Assembly: GCA_903873585.1 (NCBI GenBank)
Contig: CAIQOV010000026.1
Location: forward strand, 124,001-188,000
Length of the DNA stretch: 64,000 nucleotides
Direction of reading: 5' to 3'
Origin: an uncultured Rhodobacterales bacterium
Lineage (GTDB): Bacteria > Pseudomonadota > Alphaproteobacteria > Rhodobacterales > Rhodobacteraceae
A program made the translations under genes and the position numbers. Positions 30,922-40,907 of this stretch are shown piece by piece (position 1 is the first letter of the stretch; every line of letters starts with the position of its first letter). The notes below the pieces were generated by a model that worked only from the letters and a program-made list of their open reading frames with translations, was not told the DNA's origin and searched no databases.

Positions 30922-31668
30922 CTATGACAGGAAGCCGCCATCGCTGTCGTCGCCGGTTTCCTCGGCCAAGCGGTCAAAGTTTGGCACCACGATGCGGCGC
31001 TTTTCGCCCAGTTCAACCACACCGTCGCGCTTCAAAGCGTTCATCTGGCGGCTGACGGTTTCAAGCGTCAGGCCCAGATAATCGGCCATCTCTTCGCGCG
31101 TTAGCGGCAGATCAAAGCTGATCGGCCCCTTGGCGGCCTTGGCCTTAAGACCTGTGTCACGCCGCGCCAGAATGGCCAGCAGCGAGGCGATCTTTTCGCG
31201 CGCGGTCTTGCGGCCCAACAGCAGCATCCATTCGCGCGCGGCGTCTAACTCGTCCAAGGTCATTTCCAGCAGGCGCTGGGCGACATGGGGGGTGGAGGAC
31301 ATCATTTCTTCAAAGGGTTTGCGCCGAAAGCAGCACATGACCAGATCGGTGGTGGCGGTGACATCATAGGGCGCCACACCCCGCCCCGGTCGGCCAACAA
31401 AATCAGACGGCAACAACAGGCCCACCATCTGGCGACGACCGTCTTCCATCGTCTGGGTCAGGCTGGCGATGCCCGATACGACAGAGGCGACAAAATCCAT
31501 ACGGTCGCCCGACCACACCACATTCTGCCCCGCTTGAAAGCTGCGGTAGTACTTCATCTCTTCCAGCCGTGCCAATTCCGGCCCGTCACAGCGCGAACAC
31601 ACGGCGCGGTGGCGTATGGGGCAGTCGCCACAATCTTGAGGCGCAAGCTTTAAAGAATGAACTGACAT
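30922..31668 (-). CDS. fnrL: Anaerobic regulator FnrL (Fnr/Crp family)
   Basis: FnrL is an oxygen-sensing [4Fe-4S] activator that in Rhodobacter controls hem, bch, puc and respiratory genes when oxygen falls. The 248-aa protein has an N-terminal cysteine set (C13, C16, C24, C27) in DCGDCPIRHRAVCSRC. It also has the cyclic-nucleotide-like beta roll and a C-terminal helix-turn-helix, with recognition helix LTLETVSRQMNALKRDG carrying the Fnr-type E..SR residues. A perfect FNR box lies 15 bases upstream of its start, pointing to autoregulation. Confidence 0.95.
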   Translation of the reverse strand: MSVHSLKLAPQDCGDCPIRHRAVCSRCDGPELARLEEMKYYRSFQAGQNVVWSGDRMDFVASVVSGIASLTQTMEDGRRQMVGLLLPSDFVGRPGRGVAPYDVTATTDLVMCCFRRKPFEEMMSSTPHVAQRLLEMTLDELDAAREWMLLLGRKTAREKIASLLAILARRDTGLKAKAAKGPISFDLPLTREEMADYLGLTLETVSRQMNALKRDGVVELGEKRRIVVPNFDRLAEETGDDSDGGFLS

Positions 31669-31682
31669 AGCGGGCCTTTCAT

Positions 31683-31696
31683 TTGATCCTGATCAA
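31683..31696. promoter_or_regulatory. FNR box between fnrL and hemN
   Basis: TTGATCCTGATCAA matches the consensus TTGAT-N4-ATCAA in all ten defined positions. It lies 15 bases before fnrL and 22 bases before hemN in the 50-base divergent space. It is so close to both start codons that it probably overlaps one or both promoters and may repress as well as activate. Confidence 0.92.
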
Positions 31697-31718
31697 AGTA
31701 ATCGCATGAGCCATAGCT

Positions 31719-33083
31719 ATGCCTAACCCTATGAACACTCTTTCGCAACTCGCAGCCTTCGGGCTATTTGATGCGCGCGTGCCGCGCTATACATCTTACC
31801 CGACAGCGCCGCAATTTGCGGGCAGTGTCGGCCCCCAAACTTTTGCCAAGTGGATAGAGGCCATTCCGGCCCATTCTTCCATATCTTTATACGTTCATGT
31901 CCCATTTTGCCGCCGTTTATGCTGGTTTTGCGCCTGCCGCACGCAGGGCACGACCAGTGATGATCCTGTGATCGCCTATGCGCAGATGCTGCAAAACGAA
32001 ATTGCGCTTTTGGCGCGGCATTTGCCCAAAGGGGTAACATTGTCGCGCCTGCATTGGGGCGGGGGCACGCCAACCATGCTGGCTCCCGGACTGATTCGCG
32101 ATGTGGCGGGGGCGATTTTAGATGTGGCCCCCTTGGCCCAAGGCGCGGAATTCTCGGTCGAGATTGATCCAAATGAGGTGGATGAGGCCCGATTGGATGC
32201 CCTGACAGCGGCGGGTATGAACCGCGCCTCGATCGGGGTGCAAGATTTTGACCCCGAAATCCAAAAGACCATCGGGCGCGAGCAGGGGTTCGAGTTGACC
32301 CGTGACGTGGTGGGCATGATCCGCGCGCGCGGTGTGACCAGCCTGAACGCTGACATTCTGTTTGGCTTGCCGCATCAGACCAAAGCCAAAATCAGCGACT
32401 CGGTGGCCAAACTGTTGTCGTTCTCGCCCGATCGGGTCGCCTTGTACGGCTATGCCCATGTGCCGTGGATGAGCAAGCGGCAGCAAATGATCCCGTCCGA
32501 TGCCATGCCCACACCGCAAGAACGCCTTGGCCTGTACGAAGCGGCGCAGGCGCTGTTCTTGACCCATGGCTACCAAGAAATCGGCATCGACCATTTCGCC
32601 AAGCCCACCGATGCCATGGCCGTGGCCGCGCGCACCGGCCATTTGCGGCGCAATTTCCAAGGCTATACCGACGATGTGGCGCAGACTTTGGTGGGGCTTG
32701 GGGCGTCATCTATCTCTAAATTCCCGCAGGGTTATGCGCAGAACGCCTCTGGCACCTCTGCCCATACCCAAGCGATCCGCGAGGGGCACTTTTCAACCCA
32801 TCGCGGCCATGCCTTTGGCGGTCAAGACCTGCTGCGCGCCCGCATTATCGAAGCGCTGATGTGCGATTTTCGGGTAGAGCGGGCGGAACTGGCGAGCTTT
32901 GGCATTGCGCCCGATACAGTTGCGGCTTTGCTGGCCAAGGTGGCGGCTGACTTTGACGGGGTGGTGGTGCTAGACGAGGTGGCGTTGACGATCTTACCGC
33001 AGGGGCGGCCCTTGGCGCGGATGATTGCGCGGGGGTTTGATGAATACGACCAATCCAAGGCGCAGCATTCGGCGGCTATTTAA
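31719..33083 (+). CDS. hemN: Oxygen-independent coproporphyrinogen III oxidase
   Basis: HemN is a radical SAM enzyme that converts coproporphyrinogen III to protoporphyrinogen IX without O2. The 454-aa protein has the radical SAM cysteines C64-x3-C68-x2-C71 (CRRLCWFC) followed by C73, then HWGGGTPTML and the HemN-type C-terminal domain. ATG 31719 is used; ATG 31731 is an alternative. The FNR box shared with fnrL indicates oxygen control. R. sphaeroides has two paralogues (hemN and hemZ), and which one this matches cannot be decided here. Confidence 0.93.
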   Translation: MPNPMNTLSQLAAFGLFDARVPRYTSYPTAPQFAGSVGPQTFAKWIEAIPAHSSISLYVHVPFCRRLCWFCACRTQGTTSDDPVIAYAQMLQNEIALLARHLPKGVTLSRLHWGGGTPTMLAPGLIRDVAGAILDVAPLAQGAEFSVEIDPNEVDEARLDALTAAGMNRASIGVQDFDPEIQKTIGREQGFELTRDVVGMIRARGVTSLNADILFGLPHQTKAKISDSVAKLLSFSPDRVALYGYAHVPWMSKRQQMIPSDAMPTPQERLGLYEAAQALFLTHGYQEIGIDHFAKPTDAMAVAARTGHLRRNFQGYTDDVAQTLVGLGASSISKFPQGYAQNASGTSAHTQAIREGHFSTHRGHAFGGQDLLRARIIEALMCDFRVERAELASFGIAPDTVAALLAKVAADFDGVVVLDEVALTILPQGRPLARMIARGFDEYDQSKAQHSAAI

Positions 33084-33104
33084 CCGGCTTTGGCGAAGGT
33101 ATTG

Positions 33105-33126
33105 GGGCTAAGGGCTTTAGCCCTTT
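33105..33126. terminator. Hairpin between convergent hemN and glycosyltransferase genes
   Basis: GGGCTAA (33105-33111) pairs with TTAGCCC (33117-33123) around 5 bases, followed by TTT on the plus strand. The right arm includes the stop codon of the glycosyltransferase gene. It is a modest terminator candidate. Confidence 0.5.
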
Positions 33127-34343
33127 GGCCCGTGCCGTTCGACGAAGTTGACCATCTTGGGCAGCAATTCGCGCTGGTCATAGCGATCAAGCGCTGTTTG
33201 CCGCGCGGCTTGGCGCAGGGATTGAAACTGGTCGGGATGGGCCAGCGCCTTGGTCAGCGTGGCGGACCAAGCGGGGATGTCAAAGAAATCGACCAAGGTG
33301 CCGTTCACACCGTCTTGGATCACTTCCTGCACGGGGGCGGTGGCCGATCCGATCACATGGGCCCCCGCACTCATCGCTTCGATCATCGACCATGACAGCA
33401 CGAAGGGATAGCTAAGATAGGCATGGGCGCGGCTGACCTGCATCAGGGCGGTGAACTGGTCATAGGGGATCTTGCCCATGAAATGCACGCGCGACATATC
33501 CAGCCGGTTGCGCACCTCGTTCAGGATCGTGTCTTTCCAGCCCTTTTCACCCTTGGGCGCGCTGCCATAGCTGACTTCGTCGCCGCCGACGATCACCGCC
33601 TGCGCATTCGGGCGCGCCTTTAGCACTTCGGGCAGGGCGCGCAGGAAGGTGTGATAGCCACGGTAAGGTTCAAGGTTGCGGTTCACAAAGGTCAGCACCT
33701 CGTCCCCTGCCATCACGCTTTGGCCATTGGGCAGAGCAAAGCTGGCTTGCGGGTTGGGGGCCATCAGGTCGGTGTTCACCCCGTCATGGATCACATCCAG
33801 CATCCGCCGCAGCGCTGGCGGAAAGGTAGAGGCTTGCCATTCCGTTGGCGCCACCCCCGCATCGGCGTGCAGCAAGGATTGGCCCAAATGGCACGTGCGG
33901 CCTTGGGCGACGATCACCTGATCAAAATTCGCTGTGTTGAATTCGGGGTCAAACCCCACATCCGCGCCGCGCCCGCGATAGTAGAATTCGGCATAGATCA
34001 ACAGCTTGGCTTCGGGCCACACCTCTTTGAGGAACAGCGTTTCGCCCCAGCCGGAATGCCCAAAGATCACATCGGGCACATAGTTGCGCTGTTTGCGCAG
34101 TTGCATACAGGCGCGGGCAACTGACACGCCACGATCGCTCATCAAGGTGTAGTTGCGGCCCAGACGTGTGGCGGCGGGGTCAACCGGTTGCGCTTGGTGT
34201 TTGTATTTCAGCGTTTCAGTCGTGCTTGTGCGCAGGTTGCCCCCATCGGTCAGCGCAAGGCATTCATGGCCAAGACGGGCCAATTCCGGTGCAAGGTGCA
34301 AGAACTGGCCGGGGAAGTTTTGGTGAATAAACAGAATTTTCAT
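33117..34343 (-). CDS. Glycosyltransferase, GT4 family
   Basis: This is a 408-aa cytoplasmic GT-B-fold glycosyltransferase. The N-terminal half begins [21 protein letters not shown], and the C-terminal half carries FVNRNLEPYRGYHTFLRALP, AVIVGGDEVSYGS, VHFMGKIPYDQF and SWSMIEAMSAGAHVIGS, the usual acceptor-donor pattern. The donor and acceptor are unknown. The ATG overlaps the last ABC-transporter gene by 4 bases, so it is translated with that operon, an unusual partner for a peptide transporter. Confidence 0.85.
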   Translation of the reverse strand: MKILFIHQNFPGQFLHLAPELARLGHECLALTDGGNLRTSTTETLKYKHQAQPVDPAATRLGRNYTLMSDRGVSVARACMQLRKQRNYVPDVIFGHSGWGETLFLKEVWPEAKLLIYAEFYYRGRGADVGFDPEFNTANFDQVIVAQGRTCHLGQSLLHADAGVAPTEWQASTFPPALRRMLDVIHDGVNTDLMAPNPQASFALPNGQSVMAGDEVLTFVNRNLEPYRGYHTFLRALPEVLKARPNAQAVIVGGDEVSYGSAPKGEKGWKDTILNEVRNRLDMSRVHFMGKIPYDQFTALMQVSRAHAYLSYPFVLSWSMIEAMSAGAHVIGSATAPVQEVIQDGVNGTLVDFFDIPAWSATLTKALAHPDQFQSLRQAARQTALDRYDQRELLPKMVNFVERHGPKG

Positions 34344-35929
34344 GCAACAGGTCCAAAGGCAGCCAAAAGCAATGCCTTGGTGTAATCCTGTTGCGGGTTG
34401 GCAAACAAGGCCTGTGCGGGGCCATGTTCGATGACATCGCCATTTTGCATCACCATCACCTGATGCGACAGGGCGCGCACCACGCGCAGGTCGTGGCTGA
34501 TGAACACATAGGCCAGCCCGTGGCGGCGTTGCAGATCGCGCAACAGATCAACGATTTGCACCTGCACCGTCATATCTAGGGCCGAGGTCGGTTCATCCAG
34601 CACCACCAACCTTGGCCGCAGGATCATGGCGCGCGCAATGGCGATGCGCTGCTTTTGCCCGCCGGAAAACTCGTGCGGATAGCGGTGCATCGTGGCGGGG
34701 TCTAGGCCCACCTCCTCCATAATAGCCCCCACCATGTCGCGGCGGTTGCGGCCATGTTCGACCCCGTGCACGCCCAAGCCTTCGGCGATAATCGCCTCGG
34801 CGGTCATGCGGGGGGATAGGCTGCCGAAGGGGTCTTGAAACACCACCTGCATATCGCGGCGCAGCGGGCGCAGGGCGGATTTGGGCAGAGTGGACAGATC
34901 TTGGCCATCGAGCAGCACTTTGCCTTCTGACGCGATCAGCCGCAAAATCGCCAAGGCCAGCGTGGTCTTGCCCGACCCGCTTTCACCCACCACGCCCAAG
35001 GTTTCGCCCGCGCGCACGGTCAGGCTGGCGTCGTTCACGGCCTTAACGTGCCCCGTGGTGCGGCGCATGAAGCCCGATGTGATGGGGAACCACACACGCA
35101 GATGTTCGGTACGCAACACTTCGGCCGCGTCAGGCGCTACGGGGTCGGGCAGGCCCGTGGCATGGGCGGCGAGCAGCTTTTGCGTATAGGGATGCTGCGG
35201 CTTGGCGAAGATGTCAGCCGTCGGCCCCTGTTCAACAATCTCGCCGCCCTGCATCACGCAAACGCGGTCGGCGATGCGCTGAACGATGGTAAGATCGTGG
35301 GTGATGAACAACAGGCTTAAGCCTTCAGAGCGTTTCAGCTCGGCCAAAAGGTCCAAAATCTGCGCTTGAATCGTGACATCTAACGCCGTTGTCGGTTCAT
35401 CGGCGATCAGCAACTCTGGCCCGTTGGCCAGCGCCATCGCGATCATGATGCGCTGGCGCTGCCCGCCGGAAAGCTGATGCGGATAGGCGGCCAAACGGCT
35501 TTCGGCGTCGCGTATGCCGACCTTATCCAGCAGGTCCAGCACGCGCGCACGTGCGGCTTGGCCCGACAGGCCCTGATGCAGGGTCAGGCTTTCGGTGATC
35601 TGCGCTTCGATGGTGTGCAGCGGGTTCAGCGAGGTCATCGGCTCTTGAAAGATAAAGCTGATGTCGTTGCCCCTGATCTTTTGCAACCGCGCTTCGGGCG
35701 CGCCGATCATCTCTTGGCCCGCATAGCGCACCGAACCTGTCACCTGTGCTGTATCGGCCAGCAGCGACACGGTTGACAGCGCCGTCACCGACTTGCCCGA
35801 CCCGCTTTCGCCCACCAGCGCCAAGGTTTCGCCCTTTGCCAGCGTAAAGCTGACCCCCCTGACGGCGTGCACCAGTTGCCCGTCTTGCCGAAAGCGCACG
35901 TTCAGGTTTTCAACCGACAACAGGCTCAT
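34340..35929 (-). CDS. yejF: Peptide ABC transporter ATP-binding protein (two fused ATPase domains, YejF-like)
   Basis: This 529-aa protein fuses two ABC ATPase domains. Walker A is [10 protein letters not shown] (about residues 39-48) and [10 protein letters not shown] (about 313-322). The ABC signatures are LSGGQRQR and FSGGQKQR, with Walker B segments [13 protein letters not shown] and [13 protein letters not shown]. It powers import through the YejB/YejE permeases. In E. coli the YejABEF system takes up peptides such as microcin C. All gene joints here are ATGA overlaps except yejA-yejB. Confidence 0.92.
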   Translation of the reverse strand: MSLLSVENLNVRFRQDGQLVHAVRGVSFTLAKGETLALVGESGSGKSVTALSTVSLLADTAQVTGSVRYAGQEMIGAPEARLQKIRGNDISFIFQEPMTSLNPLHTIEAQITESLTLHQGLSGQAARARVLDLLDKVGIRDAESRLAAYPHQLSGGQRQRIMIAMALANGPELLIADEPTTALDVTIQAQILDLLAELKRSEGLSLLFITHDLTIVQRIADRVCVMQGGEIVEQGPTADIFAKPQHPYTQKLLAAHATGLPDPVAPDAAEVLRTEHLRVWFPITSGFMRRTTGHVKAVNDASLTVRAGETLGVVGESGSGKTTLALAILRLIASEGKVLLDGQDLSTLPKSALRPLRRDMQVVFQDPFGSLSPRMTAEAIIAEGLGVHGVEHGRNRRDMVGAIMEEVGLDPATMHRYPHEFSGGQKQRIAIARAMILRPRLVVLDEPTSALDMTVQVQIVDLLRDLQRRHGLAYVFISHDLRVVRALSHQVMVMQNGDVIEHGPAQALFANPQQDYTKALLLAAFGPVA

Positions 35930-37035
35930 GAAAAGGTCTTTCGCGGGTCAAAAGCGGCGCGCACGCCTTCGGAGATGAACACGAGCAGGCTAAGCATGAT
36001 GGAAAAGGTCGCAAAGGCGGTAAAGGCCAACCACGGCGCTTGCAGGTTTTGTTTGGCTTGCTGGGTTAGCTCGCCAAGACTGGGGGCTGATGCGGGCAGG
36101 CCGAAGCCTAGAAAATCAAGCGCTGTCAGGCTGCCGATCGTGCCTGACAGGATAAAGGGCATCATCGTCATGGTGGCGACCGTGGCATTGGGCAGCACAT
36201 GGCGCAGGATGATGGCAAAATCGCTGACACCTAGGGCTTTGGCGGCGCGCACATATTCAAAGTTGCGCGCCCGCAGAAATTCAGCCCGCACCAGCCCGAC
36301 AAGGCCCATCCACCCAAACAGCACCATCAGGAACGTCAAAAGCCAGAAGTTCATCGTCCAAACGGCGGAAATGATGATGATGACGTAAAGCGTGGGGGTG
36401 GATGACCAAATCTCGATCACGCGCTGAAAGATCAGGTCGGTCAGCCCGCCGAAATAGCCCTGAATGGCCCCCGCCAGAATGCCGATGACAGAGGTCAGGA
36501 GGGTAACGATCAACCCAAAGCTGACCGACAGCCGAAAGCCATACAGCACTCGCGCCAGCACATCGCGCGCGGTGTCATCGGTGCCCAGCCAATGGTCGCG
36601 GTCGGGGGCCGAAGGGGCGGCGCCCTTCACATCGTTGATCGTGTTGTACGAATAGGGGATCGGCGGCCATAAGATCCAACCCTGTTGGAATCCTTCGGCC
36701 TGATACTTGCCCGCTTGCACCTTGGTCAGAATGTCTTCGGGCGTATCAAAGCAATCCACCACGCCGCCCGTGCGGATCAGGCATTGCACCACGGGGTCGC
36801 GGTAGTTCGCCTCGGTCTTGAAATCGCCGCCATAGTCGGCTTCGGAATAAAAGCTGATAAACGGTGCGCGCAGCTGGCCTTGGTAGCTGACCAAAAGCGG
36901 GTGGTCGTTTGAGAGCACTTCTGAAAACAACGAAATCAGATACAGCGCCGAAAACAAGATCAGCGCGTAGTATGACCGTTTGTTGGCGCGAAAAATCCGC
37001 CAGCGGCGTTGGTTCAAGGGCGATAGCGCCATCAT
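35926..37035 (-). CDS. yejE: Peptide ABC transporter permease (YejE-like)
   Basis: This is a 369-aa inner-membrane permease of the oligopeptide (DppC/OppC) type. A leader [28 protein letters not shown] gives the first helix, here quoted in short as [19 protein letters not shown] large periplasmic loop follows, with the [19 protein letters not shown] motif and the cytoplasmic EAA-like loop [20 protein letters not shown]. It overlaps yejB and yejF by 4 bases each. Confidence 0.92.
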   Translation of the reverse strand: MMALSPLNQRRWRIFRANKRSYYALILFSALYLISLFSEVLSNDHPLLVSYQGQLRAPFISFYSEADYGGDFKTEANYRDPVVQCLIRTGGVVDCFDTPEDILTKVQAGKYQAEGFQQGWILWPPIPYSYNTINDVKGAAPSAPDRDHWLGTDDTARDVLARVLYGFRLSVSFGLIVTLLTSVIGILAGAIQGYFGGLTDLIFQRVIEIWSSTPTLYVIIIISAVWTMNFWLLTFLMVLFGWMGLVGLVRAEFLRARNFEYVRAAKALGVSDFAIILRHVLPNATVATMTMMPFILSGTIGSLTALDFLGFGLPASAPSLGELTQQAKQNLQAPWLAFTAFATFSIMLSLLVFISEGVRAAFDPRKTFS

Positions 37036-38189
37036 CCGCGCCTTTCAAAGTCGATGCGCGGGTCTGTCCAGACATACATCAGGTCAGACAAAATCCCCAC
37101 GATCAGGCCCAAAAGGCCAAAGGCGAATAGCGTGCCGAAGACGACGGGATAGTCGCGTTCGACAGCCGATTTATAGCCAAGCTGGCCCAAGCCATCCAAG
37201 GAAAAGATCGTCTCGATGATCAGCGAGCCGCCAAAGAACACGCTGATAAACAGGCCCGGAAAGCCTGAAATTGGGATCAGCATGGCGTTGCGGAAAACGT
37301 GGCCATACAGCACCCGCGGCTCTGACAGGCCCTTGGCGCGGGCGGTCATCACATATTGCTTGCGGATTTCATCCAAGAAAGAGTTCTTGGTCAGCAACGT
37401 CAGCGTGGCAAAGCTGGAAATGGTCGAGGCGACAATGGGCAGTGTGATGTGCCAGAAGTAATCCTTGATCTGGTCTAACACCCCAAGCTCGGCCCAGTTT
37501 TCCGATGTCAGGCCCCGCAGCGGGAAGATGCGATAATAGCTGCCGCCTGCGAACAGCACCAACAGCAAAATGGCAAACAAAAACCCCGGAATGGCATAGG
37601 CCCCGATGATGATGCCCGATGTCCACACATCAAACCGCGACCCATCGCGCACGGCTTTGCGAATGCCCAGCGGGATAGAAATCAGATAGGCGATCAAGGT
37701 GCTCCACAACCCCAGCGTGATCGACACGGGCATCTTTTCCAAGATCAGCCCCACGACCGAGGTGGAGCGGAAATAGCTTTGCCCAAAATCCAGCCGCACA
37801 TAATTGCCCAGCATGATGAAGAACCGCTTCCATGCAGGGATCGGCTCTTTATGGCAGGCGGGGTCTTTCAGGCTGGGCGTTCCGGTGAACCCCTCGTCGC
37901 AGACGATGCGCGAAAAGCCGAACTCTACCTCTAGCTGGGCGACAAACTCGGGCGGCAGACCGCGCGCGCCGATATAGCCGTTGCCCTGATCGGCCCCCGC
38001 CACATCCTGCCCCGCATCAGACCCCGTGCCTGATATTTTCTCGATCGCGTTGCCGTCACCTTCAACCCGCGCGGCCACCTGTTGAATGGGGCCGCCAGGC
38101 ACGAATTGGGTCAGCGTGAAGTTGATCACCATGATCCCCAACAGCGTGGGAATGACCAACAGCAGTCGTCTTAAAATATAGGCTCCCAT
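37032..38189 (-). CDS. yejB: Peptide ABC transporter permease (YejB-like)
   Basis: This is a 385-aa inner-membrane permease of the DppB/OppB type. The ATG at 38189 ([20 protein letters not shown]) replaces a GTG three codons earlier. The N-terminal helix is followed by a long periplasmic insert typical of YejB (about residues 35-140, with [18 protein letters not shown]). Five more helices follow, with the EAA loop [20 protein letters not shown]. It starts 16 bases after yejA. Confidence 0.92.
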   Translation of the reverse strand: MGAYILRRLLLVIPTLLGIMVINFTLTQFVPGGPIQQVAARVEGDGNAIEKISGTGSDAGQDVAGADQGNGYIGARGLPPEFVAQLEVEFGFSRIVCDEGFTGTPSLKDPACHKEPIPAWKRFFIMLGNYVRLDFGQSYFRSTSVVGLILEKMPVSITLGLWSTLIAYLISIPLGIRKAVRDGSRFDVWTSGIIIGAYAIPGFLFAILLLVLFAGGSYYRIFPLRGLTSENWAELGVLDQIKDYFWHITLPIVASTISSFATLTLLTKNSFLDEIRKQYVMTARAKGLSEPRVLYGHVFRNAMLIPISGFPGLFISVFFGGSLIIETIFSLDGLGQLGYKSAVERDYPVVFGTLFAFGLLGLIVGILSDLMYVWTDPRIDFERRG

Positions 38190-38205
38190 TGGGGCCACTT
38201 GCCTT

Positions 38206-40113
38206 TCAGTGCAAAACGCCCGCGGCCTTTAGCTTGGCCGCCTTGTCCGCGTCATACCACCAAAAGGCCAACTCGCCCAAAGCATAGGGCGGCAGGGGGT
38301 CGGGGTGCGCGTAGATGTCATAATAGGCCAGCGTGTAGACGTTCTTGTACCACTGTGGCACCCAGAACTTTTCTGCCAGCAAAACGCGGTCCAGCGCTTT
38401 GGTCGCCACGATCAGTTCGTCCTTGGTTTTGGCGGCTTTGACCACCTGCGCCAAAGCATCCACTGCAGGCGATTTCAGGCCCATGACGTTGTAAGTAGAA
38501 TTGTCGGCAGTGGCAGAGCCATAGAACTGCTCAATCTCATCCCCCGGTTCCATCCCTGCGCGGGCATTGCCTGTGATGATGTCGAAGTCGAACGAGGGGG
38601 GTGAGGTACGGGTATCAAACTGGGCGGAATCCACATCTGACAGCGTGGCGTCGATGCCCAAGGCTTTGAGGTTTTCGACATAGGGCGTGATCACGCGGTC
38701 AAAGGCTGGGTTGTCGTTGAGGAAATCAACCTTCAACACCTCGCCCTTATCATTCACCCGCATCCCATCCGCGCCCGCTTTCCAACCCGCTTCATCCAGC
38801 AAAGCAGAAGCTTTGCGCAGATTTTTGCGGTCAAGTTGGGTTTCGCCTGATGTGGGGGCCATGATCGGCGGGTCGGTCAAAATGCTGGCAGGTTCCAAAC
38901 CCTTCTCAACCAAGGGCTGCAAAACCGCCACTTCTTCGGGGGTCGGCGCGCCAGTGGCGGCGAGGTATGAGTTCTCCCAGACCGAATTGATCCGCGCATA
39001 CAGGTCAAAAAACAGCGTTTTGTTCGACCACTCAAAGTTGAACATCAACCCAATCGCTTCGCGCACCTTGGGGTCTTTGAACTTGTCACGGCGCAGGTTG
39101 AACAAAAAGGCTTGGCCATTGGCCTTGTTGCCATTGGCCAGTTCCACCTTTTGCACTTGGCCTGAGGCCACCAGCGGGAAATCATATTGCGTGGCCCAAG
39201 ATTTTGACGAGTTTTCCTGCCGGAACGTATAAGTGCCGCCCTTGAACCCTTCAAATGCGGCGTTGGGGTCGGCGAAATATTCGTAGCGCACCGTGTCAAA
39301 GTTGTTGGTGCCCTTGTTGATCGGCAACGCCTCGCCCCAATAATCGGGGTTGCGTTTGTAAACCACGGTTTGGCCCGCGCTGAGCTTATCTAACAGATAA
39401 GCCCCTGTGCCCAAGAACGGCTCTAGGCTGGATTCTTCCAGATCGCGCTTGTTGGCTTCGTAATCGGCCTTCGAGATAACGGGCAAACCCCCGACGGATG
39501 CGGGCAGATCGCGGTAGGGGATGCCCGCTTTGAAGGTGTATTTCACGGTGTAGGGATCAAGCGCTTCGACCTTTTCGACCTGTTTGTTGAACACGGTGCG
39601 AAAATCGGACAGGCCCTTGGTGGTGAAGATGTCATAAGAAAACACCACATCTTCCGCTGTCATGGGCGAGCCATCAGAAAATTTCACATCTTGGCGCAGA
39701 TGAAAGATCACCCATGATCGGTCTTCGGGATACTCCATCGTCGTGCACATCAAGCAGTAAGACGCGCCAATTTCATCGGCTGTGCCGGTCAGGATTGATT
39801 CGTAAGGAAAGCCTGCCCCAGCCGCGGCGCTGCCTTTGACGGAATAGGGGTTCATCGAATCAAAGCTGCCAAAGGCCCATTCCGAAATCTCGCCGCCTTT
39901 GGGGGCGTTGACGTTGACGTAATCGGGGGTGAAATCGGGGCCGTATTTCAAATCGCCAAAGGTTGAAATGCCGTGGCTGGTGATGATCTTGGCATCGTCA
40001 GCCCGCGCGCCCTGCACAAAGGCCGCAAGCGCCACAATGGCCAACCCCGCCGCCCCCCAAAGCCGCAATGCACGCAAATCTTGCGATTTGGCTGTAACGG
40101 TTGCTTTGCCCAT
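38206..40113 (-). CDS. yejA: Peptide ABC transporter substrate-binding protein (family 5, YejA-like)
   Basis: This is the periplasmic binding protein of the system. The ATG at 40113 (635 aa, AAGGGGG about 7 bases upstream) is preferred over a start 25 codons earlier. A signal peptide is visible ([20 protein letters not shown], cleavage near ARA-DD, about residue 39). SBP family 5 segments are [31 protein letters not shown] and LAPSTSETQ-like parts; the long form is usual for YejA. It is first in the operon yejA-yejB-yejE-yejF-glycosyltransferase. Confidence 0.92.
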   Translation of the reverse strand: MGKATVTAKSQDLRALRLWGAAGLAIVALAAFVQGARADDAKIITSHGISTFGDLKYGPDFTPDYVNVNAPKGGEISEWAFGSFDSMNPYSVKGSAAAGAGFPYESILTGTADEIGASYCLMCTTMEYPEDRSWVIFHLRQDVKFSDGSPMTAEDVVFSYDIFTTKGLSDFRTVFNKQVEKVEALDPYTVKYTFKAGIPYRDLPASVGGLPVISKADYEANKRDLEESSLEPFLGTGAYLLDKLSAGQTVVYKRNPDYWGEALPINKGTNNFDTVRYEYFADPNAAFEGFKGGTYTFRQENSSKSWATQYDFPLVASGQVQKVELANGNKANGQAFLFNLRRDKFKDPKVREAIGLMFNFEWSNKTLFFDLYARINSVWENSYLAATGAPTPEEVAVLQPLVEKGLEPASILTDPPIMAPTSGETQLDRKNLRKASALLDEAGWKAGADGMRVNDKGEVLKVDFLNDNPAFDRVITPYVENLKALGIDATLSDVDSAQFDTRTSPPSFDFDIITGNARAGMEPGDEIEQFYGSATADNSTYNVMGLKSPAVDALAQVVKAAKTKDELIVATKALDRVLLAEKFWVPQWYKNVYTLAYYDIYAHPDPLPPYALGELAFWWYDADKAAKLKAAGVLH

Positions 40114-40212
40114 GCGTGACCCCCTTAAGTGCGACTGCGCTTGTTGCGCCCTAGCTAAATCGGAACGCGCCCGTTTCACAAGTTGCAACTGCGTGAGCAG
40201 AGTGTGCGCAAA

Positions 40213-40242
40213 ACAAAAAAAGCCGCCCCGTTGGGGCGGCTT
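40213..40242 (-). terminator. Intrinsic terminator after cycM
   Basis: AAGCCGCCCC (40220-40229) pairs with GGGGCGGCTT (40233-40242) around GTT. On the minus strand the stem is followed by a T-run (complement of 40213-40220). It lies about 20 bases past the cytochrome stop codon. Confidence 0.9.
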
Positions 40243-40263
40243 TAAAGCGCGGTGGGGCGCTTT

Positions 40264-40788
40264 TTATTGCAGCGTGCTTAGGTAAGCGATCACGTTGGCG
40301 CGGTCTTGCGGGTCAGCAAGGCCAGCGAAGCCCATCTTCGTGCCGGGCACATATTCTTTGGGCGCCTTGAGGAAGGCAAAGATTTCTTCCGGTGTCCACG
40401 GATCGTTCTTTGACGCCATGGCGTCAGAATACACAAACCCTTCAACCGAGGCGCGTGCACGGCCAACAACGCCGTTCAAATGCGGGCCGGTCATGTTCTT
40501 GCCTTCGACAGAGTGGCAAGATTTGCACTTGCCAAAGGTCTTTTCGCCCGCCGCTGCATCTGCGGTGGCGGAAACATCGGTATAGACCGGTTCAGCGGTC
40601 TCGGTCGTATCGGCCGCCGCGGTTTCTGCGCCCTCTACGGCAATCGCATAGGCGAAGGTGCGCTCTTCGGCCTTGGGCGCTTCGCCAAAGCCGTACAGGC
40701 TTTCGGCGGCCCAGTTGCCGAACAGGAAGAACAGCAGCGTTCCGCAAACGCCGCCAACAATCTTGGTCATGGTCATCGTGTCGAACAT
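40264..40788 (-). CDS. cycM: Membrane-anchored cytochrome c (cytochrome c552/cy type)
   Basis: This is a 174-aa class I cytochrome c held to the membrane by an uncleaved N-terminal helix (about residues 8-28, TKIVGGVCGTLLFFLFGNWA). A flexible acidic and alanine-rich linker (residues about 35-80) follows. The haem site is CKSCH, and the sixth ligand is probably the Met in GTKMGFAG. Such proteins carry electrons from bc1 to oxidases or reaction centres without diffusing away. It is divergent from pheA, a neighbour pair I know from other Rhodobacterales. Confidence 0.9.
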   Translation of the reverse strand: MFDTMTMTKIVGGVCGTLLFFLFGNWAAESLYGFGEAPKAEERTFAYAIAVEGAETAAADTTETAEPVYTDVSATADAAAGEKTFGKCKSCHSVEGKNMTGPHLNGVVGRARASVEGFVYSDAMASKNDPWTPEEIFAFLKAPKEYVPGTKMGFAGLADPQDRANVIAYLSTLQ

Positions 40789-40907
40789 GCAGCACCTTCC
40801 GCTGGACTTGACTTTGCGCGCTATCTACCCGCTTCCCACGGCGGGGTGCAAGGTGTAGTAGCGCCAACAATTGCCCATAAGGGCGCGTTTTTTGCGGAGA
40901 AGCCCAG

